Assembly: GCA_963932465.1 (NCBI GenBank)
Contig: OZ010795.1
Span: forward strand, 475,840,806 to 475,904,805
Length of the DNA: 64,000 nt
DNA from: Maratus speciosus
Taxonomy: Eukaryota > Arthropoda > Arachnida > Araneae > Salticidae
Reading direction: 5' to 3'
The notes below the pieces were generated by a model that worked only from the letters and a program-made list of their open reading frames with translations, had not been told where the DNA came from and ran no database searches. Below are positions 56,926 to 64,000 of this stretch, one piece after another; position 1 is the stretch's first letter, and each line of letters opens with the position of its first letter. The position numbers were made by a program, and so were the translations under genes.

Positions 56926-57785
56926 TTTTTTTGTTAAAATATTTTTATTCAATTTATTTGTATTTACATTTTTATATTTTAAGTGCAGATCTATAATAAT
57001 AATATAGGTACATTATTTACATTAGGGAATTTTAAATGGAAATTTATACATTTTTACCTATAATTTATACAAAATATTTTTCATGTCGAATCTCTTAAAC
57101 GTATTCACGATTAGATAATTTCAATACAATATTTACAAAAAAGTAATAAAATGTTAAAGTAGTAACAGTTATATGCAAGATTTTACCAGTTGTATAATTT
57201 TTTAATGTTCTATATATATATTCATCGGTAAAGTTCTAATTCAACATCATTTTTTATTTCCGAAGATAAAAAGTGACAGATTAAATATAATACATTTTCT
57301 TCATTTTAACAATTATAAACATTGTTGACGCCATTCTTAAAAAATGAACTGGAAATGCCAGTTTTTAATTTGTCATATAAATAAAAAAGTATTTTTAATA
57401 AAATCGTCTGCTGTGCTTTCGCGGTAATATCTGAATAAGTAAAGTTTTCCTTTTATTGATCTCGTTCAGCTATTTAATGGCATACAAAAATAAAGTATTT
57501 AAAGAATATATATTATGTTAGTTTATGCCATCTTCCAATATTGTTTAAAATAATTCATGCAAAGAAGTTGTTTTTATTGTGATATTTTAATGGAATTTTA
57601 TGTTTTGAATATTATTATGATACGTATCATCCAGTTAATTCCATATTTACTAAATTAATAAGGGCGATGACGGACGTTAATGATAAACATTTTTGTATGT
57701 CATTAGTTTATATATTGCATTCATTATATTTAGAACAAATGAAATATTAAAATTATATATCATTTTGTTAAATTTTCTTAGTCAA
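56926..57785. other. AT-rich intergenic DNA
   Basis: No gene recognised up to the LINE tail. Confidence 0.4.
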
Positions 57786-59029
57786 TTATTTATATGTATA
57801 TATATCATCATCACCATCATCAACCGTTTTCAATCCACTGCTGGATGTAGGTCTCCCCCAGATTTTCCAATGTTTCCTGTCTAGTGCTTTAGTCATCCAA
57901 TTTACACCGGCTACTTTTCTGATTTCATCACTCCATCTTACTTGAGGTCGTCTTCTTGGCCGTTTTACATCTCTGGGATACCACTGTAGGGTGTTTGTGC
58001 TCCATCTATTGTCTTGTCTTCTTGCGATGTGCCCAGCCCATTTCCATTTTAGCCGTTTAATTCTTTCAATGATGTCAAAAACTTTCGTCTGACTTCTTAT
58101 CCAGGTTATTCTTTTTCTGTCTCTTCTAGTTATACCTAGCATACATCTTTCCATACTTCTCTGTGTTGTTTGTAATCTTTGTACCATCCGTTTTGTTAGC
58201 GTCCATGTTTCTGCTCCATAAGTTAGGACAGGCAAAACACATTGGTTAAATACCTTTCTTTTCAAACACAGGGGCATGCTACTCTTCAGAATAATATTGT
58301 TCTTCCCAAAAGCACTCCATCCATTTCTTATTCTTCTATTGATTTCAATCATGATACTATTATCCAATGATATTTCCTGCCCAAGGTACACATAACTTTG
58401 TACTTCTTTAATTTCAGTGTTGTTGTAGACAATTTTCTTTTTTGATGCAAATGAATTAAACATCACCATAGTCTTTTCTAAGTTTATTTTTAATCCCACA
58501 TTAATGCTATATTCTGCCAACACTTTTAGCATATTTTCCGATTCTTCAGGACTGTTACTGAAAATTAAAATGTCGTCGACGAATCGGAGATGACTTAAAT
58601 ATTCCCCATTTATTCTAATCCCTTTGTTTTCCCAATCCAGCTTCTTGAAAATATTTTCTAAGGCAGCCGTAAAAAGCTTAGGCGAAATGGTGTCTCCTTA
58701 TCTTACTCCTCTTCCAAGCTTGATTTTTGCTTTTCCTTTGTCCAAGCGGATGGTTGCTGTTGCTTTCTTGTAAATCTTCTTTATAATATTGATGTAAGCT
58801 TTGTCTATACCAATGTCCTCCAGATATTCTACTACTGCTGATGTGTAGACCGAATCAAATGCTTTTTCATAATCAATAAAGGCAAGGCAAAGAGGTAAAT
58901 TACATTCCTTATGTTTTTCTATGACTTCCCTTACCGTTTGGATATGATCCAGTGTGCTGAATCCACTTCGGAATCCTGCTTGTTCTCTAGGTTGAGCTGA
59001 GTCCAGAGCTGATTCAAGTCTGTCGTTAA
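57786..59029 (-). pseudogene. RTE-type LINE ORF: reverse transcriptase palm and C-terminus
   Basis: After the frameshift the sequence goes on EQAGFRSGFSTLDHIQTVRE, LAFIDYEKAFDSV (palm A), GRGVR-stop-GDTISPKLF (where Q is usual, TAA at 58698-58700), SHLRFVDDILIFS (catalytic FVDD) and then the frame from 58532: KINLEKTMVMF, YVYLGQEISLDNS, RRIRNGWSAFGK, and VLPVLTYGAETWTLTKRM. The end has RLKWKWAGHIARRQDNRW and GRPQVRWSDEIRK-like C-terminal motifs typical of this clade. It stops at VDDGDDDIYTYK. Confidence 0.87.
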
Positions 59030-60877
59030 AACTTTGGTGAAAATTTTATAAATCACTGACAGTAAGCTGATTGGACGGTAGTTTTTAATGTTTTCCTTCT
59101 CTCCTTTCTTGTAAAGTAGCACCATCACAGCATTATTCCAATCTCCTGGTACATCTGACTTCTGTAGACATTTGGAAAACAGTAAGGATAGCATTTTTGC
59201 AAATTCTTCTCCTGCTTCTTTGATAAGGTCGATTGTAATTCCATCTTCTCCGGGGCATTTACCTTTTTTCATAAATTTAATGGCTTGTAAAACTTCGTCT
59301 GTCGTCACTGGGATTATGGCATCGGTTTCTGTTAAGTTTTCTCGTGGATCACATAAGTTGATTTCCCTCTGATCTTCACATTTATATAAATCGTTATAGA
59401 ATTTTTCGACAATGTGTACTATTTCTTTATTGATTTTGGTGATTGTTCCATCTGCCCTCTTTAGTACAAAAATACCTTTTCTTCCAACACAAAGTTTTCG
59501 CCTAGCTGATTTTAAACTTTTGTTATCTTCTAGAATTTTCTTGACAAGATCAGAGAAAAATTTTCTGATATCTTCTGTAACACATTTTCTTACCGTTTTA
59601 CATAATTCAGCATATTCAACTCTTGATTTAGGATCGTTTTTCTTCCTTTTAAATTCTCTGCGTTTCTTCATCAATCTTCTTGTTTCTTCTGTTATTTTCT
59701 TTGTCTGCTTTACTTGTGCATCGCCGGCTATCTTCTTTGCAATAACTTGTAGGGTACTGGTTAGTTTCTTGTTCACTACTGTAACATCTTGCTCTTCTTC
59801 TAAAGCTGATTGAAGTACTTGGAAACGGTTTTTAAGTTCCAAATGGAATTCTTCTTTATGTTTCTGTAGATTTATTATATCGATTGATTTCTTTGAGTGT
59901 TGCAAAAGCTTCATTCTTTCCACTTTAGTATTTAACAGCAGTTTGCATCTAACCAACCTGTGATCACTTCCTGTATTGAAGTTATTGAGAACGCTGCAAT
60001 CCTGAATAAGATGCTTTTTGTTTAAGATGTAGTCGATGTCACTTGTTGAGCCATTTGCACAACGCCATGTCCATTTTCTTTGTGGCTTTTTCTTGAAAAA
60101 TGAATTCATGATATACAATTGTTCACATTCTGCAAACTCAATCAATCTGTTTCCTCTTTCATTTCGCACCCCATATCCATGATTTCCTACTGATAACTCA
60201 CCTTTCTCTTTTTCCCCAATTCTAGCATTCCAGTCTCCCATTATTAATTTTATGTAGCATTTTCCCTTTTGATGCATTGAAGCTACTTCTTCATAGAAAT
60301 CCTCAACTTCTTCATCAGTATAGCTTACTGTTGGTGCATAAACTTGGGTAATTTGCAGCTTGTATCTTCTGGACACTTGTATTACTAACCTTGCAACTCT
60401 ATCTGATGCACTATCATATTCTACGATGTGATTCTTGCACCTTTTATGAATCAGAAATCCTACACCGCTTGTTCTTCCATCTTCTGTGCCTCTGTAGTAT
60501 AATACATGTCCGCTGGCAAGATCTATCTTCTTTTCTCCTTTTCTTCTTACTTCACATAATCCTAGGATGTCCCAGTTGATTCTTTCTAATTCTTCTTCAA
60601 GTTCCTGAAAACGATTTTCCTAAGATAGGGATCGTCCATTATACGTAGCCAATGTCATCAACTTATGGCAGCCTAGCCGAGCCCGGCTATTCTTAGCACC
60701 CTCTGTCTTCATGTCTTTCTGATCGCTGCCGTAACCAGGAACATTCAGACCGCCGGGAATTAAGGGCCGTGATTTATTTTGTGAATTCATGGTAAAATAA
60801 GGGGGGTAGGTGGCCAAATTCCTCCACGCTGGCCAAGCGGGTTGGAGGAAGCCCATCCGCGTTCGTTCCCCATGCAC
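59030..60877 (-). pseudogene. RTE-type LINE ORF: endonuclease and first half of reverse transcriptase
   Basis: Apurinic-like endonuclease: MTLATYNGRSLS at its start (N ligand), LGLCEVRRKGE (E), TQVYAPT, LIMGDWNARIG (D and N), FKKKPQRKWTWRC, and FNTGSDHRLVR (terminal SDH). All the usual catalytic motifs are present. Then a K/E-rich linker (coiled-coil-like) and reverse transcriptase start: FMKKGKCPGEDGITIDLIKE, PGDWNNAVMVLLYKKGEKEN, NYRPISLLSVIYKIF. Known arthropod RTE proteins of this kind are often annotated as craniofacial development protein 2-like or endonuclease-reverse transcriptase. The TAG in ATYNGRSLS-stop-ENRF and the frameshift at about 59030 break it. Confidence 0.85.
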
Positions 60878-61042
60878 TAGGCAAGGGTACTAACAGGCTG
60901 TACCGGTGGAAGGTGCGGATTGGACATTAAGTCTCCGCTCCCAGTCGATTCCTTTAAGTCCTCCTCGAAGGAAATTAAAGGGTCTTCTCCTGGTTAATAA
61001 GCAGAGGCTATTAAACAGCCCATGTATATATATATATATATA

Positions 61043-61495
61043 CCGGGTGTCCCAAAAAGGACTGACTGATTTTAAAATTCAATAACTTGTAAACGGTGAC
61101 AGATATTAAAAAAATTCTTGCAGGAGGGTTATGCATAAGGTCAAAAATTTTATTACAGTGATTTTCAATTTTAGTTCGATTTACAAACAATAGATGGCGC
61201 TGTAAGCAATAGTCGCTAAATTCAGGCTCGATTTTCGGTACTTCGTGGCCCGGATAATACATTTCCATCTCCTTTTTCTGCATGGAACAAGATAAAGGAC
61301 CAAAAATCGAGCCTGTATTTAGCGACTATTGCTTACAGCGCCATCTATTGTTTGTAAATCGAACTAAAATTGAAAATCACTGTAATAAAACTTTTGACCT
61401 TATGCATAACCCTCCTGCAAGAATTTTTTTAATATCTGTCACCGTTTACAAGTTATTGAATTTTAAAATCAGTCAGTCCTTTTTGGGACACCCGG
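61043..61495. mobile_element. Mariner-type MITE with ~200 bp inverted arms
   Basis: Ends CCGGGTGTCCCAAAAAGGAC and inverse, flanked by TA at 61041-61042 and 61496-61497 (in TA tracts). Arms 61043-61240 and 61300-61495 are nearly identical; loop about 58 bp with TTTCGGTACTTCGTGGCCCG. Mirrored frames on both strands are an effect of the palindrome, not genes. Located directly upstream of the LINE 5' end. Confidence 0.8.
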
Positions 61496-61619
61496 TATAT
61501 ATATATATATATATAATGTAAGAAAAAAATATTATGAGTTATTTCAGAAATGCGATAAATAATAAAATTTACATAAATATAAACAATAATAGTAAGTTTA
61601 AAAATGATGAGATAACTAT

Positions 61620-62105
61620 ACATATATTAGTTTAATTTTTGTTAACAGAAATATTAGTTTAAAATTTTGCAGAGGAAATATAAATTTTCATAAAAAAGAA
61701 AACGAAAATGTAAATGTAATTTGTTAGGAAAATATAAACATTTTCAAAGCTGCGGATTTTTTAATTCAGTGTAAAACTTATAACATGTCAAAATAAAATA
61801 TTAAATAAAAAAAGAAAAAAAAGGTATAAGTTGGGTTTGAACCACCCGCCATATACGGTATAGCGTACTTGCACATTACCTCGACGCCACCCAGCCGACG
61901 CTTAGAAAAGCAAATTAATCAGTATTTGAAACGTATGTTGCACTTTGACCCCCTCCCCCCACCCCAAATTCTCGAAAACTAGAGCCCGTTTGAATAAAAA
62001 CCTTTCAGCAGAATAGTTGGGGGTATGATCCCTATAACATACTTTAAAATCATCAAAATCTGTGAGCACCATGTTTGATGCTCACCTGTTGTTTGCCCTT
62101 GTGAG
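61620..62105 (-). repeat. Repeat family C, right arm, with tRNA-like segment
   Basis: Inverse of 56455-56925 with scattered differences, including the tRNA-like segment at 61822-61896 (B-box GGGTTTGAACC is degraded). The arms enclose the RTE LINE and the mariner MITE. Confidence 0.65.
61822..61896 (-). tRNA. tRNA-like segment in family C (right)
   Basis: Inverse of the segment at 56663-56733, with GGCTGGGTGGC at its 5' end and GTATAGCG...ACGGTATATGG in the middle. More diverged than the left copy; not a working tRNA. Confidence 0.35.
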
Positions 62106-64000
62106 TTTAGAATCTGAAGTTAAGAGTGCGACTGTTCACACGCAAAGATGGTGCTGACTATCGTGACTTCACGTTTTGTACATTACGTTACACATTGTTT
62201 CATTTGTACATTTTTTGCCACTTTTTAAAAAAAGGCAATTCATGGAAGAATAAATGAAATATTATTATCTTTTTATCATTTCTAAATAGATTTCTCAGTG
62301 TATAATAGTAAATTAATTAACGTAAAACTATTATTTTATAAAAGCGTTTTTTAATGCTATTACATCTTTGCAATTAATTTTCTGCTTTATAGCTTTTAAA
62401 ATGTTTCATTGTTGTAATTTGCTATCCATTTTTCATAGTTCGGCATCCGTGTATTGGCCCATAATTAAATCCATAGTTGTTTCAAATCGTGCACAATTGT
62501 ATGAGTTGTAGAGAAAATTTGATAAAAAAATAGTTTAAATAATGTTTCATTTATTCTTCCAGTTGCCTTGTATTAAAAGAAAAAATGGCAAAAATGTACA
62601 TTTGCTATACATGTAACAATTAATGATTTGTTACGTTGTACATGTTATTACAAGTTGTAATACATTAATTGTATGGGGGGCACCGAACTCAATTATATAT
62701 TTAAAAAAAACACTGTTTTCTTTACGCTTGGTACACTGTAAAAAAAAAGGGACTATAGTTACGCTTAATTTGAGTTTATGAAATGCCAAATGAGGATTAA
62801 ATATACTCTAAGTTTGGTGTAAACACCGAATAAAGGGTCAGGATACACTCAAAATGGTTTAAATATACTCAAGTTTGGTGTAAACAGCGAATAAAGTGTC
62901 ATGATATACTCAAAACAGTTTAATTTTGATCTTTTAAAGAAATTGTGGAAACTGAACACCATTTCGCGTGTAAAGTTTTTAAACGATATACGATTCAATT
63001 CGCCATTTTGAAATCTGTTTATATAGCCATGTTCCAGGGCTTGGATTTTGTTCGAAAATATTTCTCAGTAATGATCACTAAATAAAAAGCAGTTAACCAG
63101 ATTATGTTGCAGTACGCGAACTGAAAGGTGTCTTCATAGCTGAAAAAAATGCTCGTCTTCTTTGGCTAATTTCTTCGGAATAGGGTAAGAACTTAAAACT
63201 TATGTTTAACTTCCTATTTTTGAAAGATTCGTGTTTAATGTTAATAGTATAATCATTTTCCAACATTTTTATATCTACTATACATCTCTAGGTGCTATAT
63301 TTATAATTTTATTAGTATATGAAGTCAACCTACTTTGACAGTGTATTGGTTCCATTTTCAAATTTTGGCATTTTTGTCACTTTTGAGACGCTCAGTATAC
63401 AATGAATTCCGCTTGTTAACTTTAAAATAATATTCGATTCAACTAAACTAAAGATCGTAGATTATTTTTTAACAAAAAAGTTTAAGTTTTCAATAAGTTT
63501 TAACTATCTGCGAGCCATTTTAAAAAGTATCGTTTTTAGGATTACGACTTTCGTTTTCCCATAAGAAATACATTACGTAAACAACAATATTCTTAAGCTT
63601 TTTTAACTACAAAAACTAAATTTTTCTGAAAAACTAATGTGATATTCAGATCATTTAAAGCTTAAGCTTTAAGATTCTATCTAGTTTTAAAAGTTTTGAA
63701 CACTTTTTGTGTATTTGCTGAGCGTTTCAAAAGTTGACATTTTTCACTTTTCCAGTTAGCCCTTCATAGAAATACATGGGATTTTAACTGTTGTTGACAT
63801 ATTTAAACATAGCTTGTTTTCAACTTTTTATTAATTTATATGAAAAACTAATCCTTGTTTTATGTTCTATAAAGTACGGGCTTTGCTCCGCCACCCACCG
63901 TATATTCCTAGGTTGAGTTTAGATATGTTTAAAATATTCATGAAATTTGTTACAAAAATTTTTGTCTCAGACCACTTTCCCATAGCGTTACGCGTTTTGT
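62106..64000. repeat. AT-rich repeat debris at the right end
   Basis: 62235-62345 and, reversed, 62540-62600 belong to the repeat also seen at 55810-55985. 62735-62960 is a family D copy (CACTGTAAAAA start, TTACGCTTAATTTGAGTTTA, GAAATGCCAAA) with an internal duplication of about 65 bp (AAGTTTGGTGTAAACASCGA, ATAAAGKGTCA.GATA.ACTCA). Nothing recognised from 63000 to the end; the frame-poor sequence has no gene. Confidence 0.5.

Larger units (their letters stand above)
57786..61018 (-). mobile_element. RTE-type LINE, almost full length, lightly damaged
   Basis: Minus strand, 3.2 kb: 5' UTR (60878-61018), endonuclease, reverse transcriptase and C-terminus, then a short tail of GATGATGATGATATATATA type. 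This matches the compact RTE plan with one ORF and a microsatellite tail. The ORF is broken by a TAG (about 60618-60620), a frameshift near 59030 and a TAA at 58698-58700. All other codons read through, so the copy is fairly young. It sits inside the spacer between the two family C arms. Confidence 0.85.

Noticed and set aside
59172..59813. Plus-strand frames of 66 and 133 codons
   Set aside because: Antisense to the RTE ORF.
61011..61521. Two similar frames of 90 and 79 codons on opposite strands
   Set aside because: Effect of the palindromic MITE; no protein family.

Overview
This window looks like AT-rich, transposon-dense, non-coding DNA from an animal nuclear genome. An arthropod, quite possibly an arachnid, is the best guess. 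That guess is an inference from the mix of element families and the base composition, because no host gene, rRNA or organellar gene was found to test it. Every reading frame that can be recognised belongs to a mobile element, and every one of these is broken or truncated.

Layout. 1-1480 holds the end of a Penelope-like retroelement (PLE) with its GIY-YIG nuclease domain first (Naiad type), carrying in-frame UGA codons at cysteine positions. 2354-3101 is a mariner-like remnant. 4055-6181 is a reversed copy of a structured repeat (family A) interrupted by a piggyBac-type MITE. 6466-8765 is a mariner-like element split by a 1.56 kb foldback element. 9564-12105 is a canonical PLE fragment split by an I-clade LINE with RNase H. 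13340-14779 is a second family A copy. 16779-17713 is a PIF/Harbinger-like MITE. 18730-19356 is a nearly perfect 311 bp-arm palindrome. 20130-27015 is dominated by repeat family B and a 2.6 kb hAT element with an 8 bp target duplication. 27455-28500 is a tandem-repeat element, followed by a tRNA-like sequence.

The second half contains a foldback MITE with a hAT MITE nested in it (29570-30052), a dead Tc1 copy (31245-32677), a mariner-derived inverted element (34015-34802), two head-to-head 5'-truncated PLEs (36750-39290), and a run of Helentron/HINE-like structured repeats (39535-47440) with an unclassified ATAT-flanked transposon inside one of them. After that come a foldback with hammerhead-like cores (48290-48545), a second piggyBac-type MITE (52214-52700), two nested tRNA-derived SINEs (53714-54181), an inverted pair of a tRNA-containing repeat, an almost full-length RTE-type LINE (57786-61018) and a mariner MITE (61043-61495). 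The tail to 64000 is AT-rich repeat debris.

The most interesting points are the four UGA codons in the Naiad-like element, each at a position where the family has cysteine. This fits what has been reported for selenocysteine-coding Naiads. Second is a shared architecture across four unrelated-sequence repeats (T-run, terminal hairpin, tetranucleotide tract, tandem core, GC-rich 3' hairpin), which resembles non-autonomous Helentrons. Other points are an 88 bp insertion that exactly interrupts a PLE reverse transcriptase frame, and a series of nested insertions whose order can be read from target duplications. Nothing here suggests genes acting together in a pathway; the window is a record of successive transposition.
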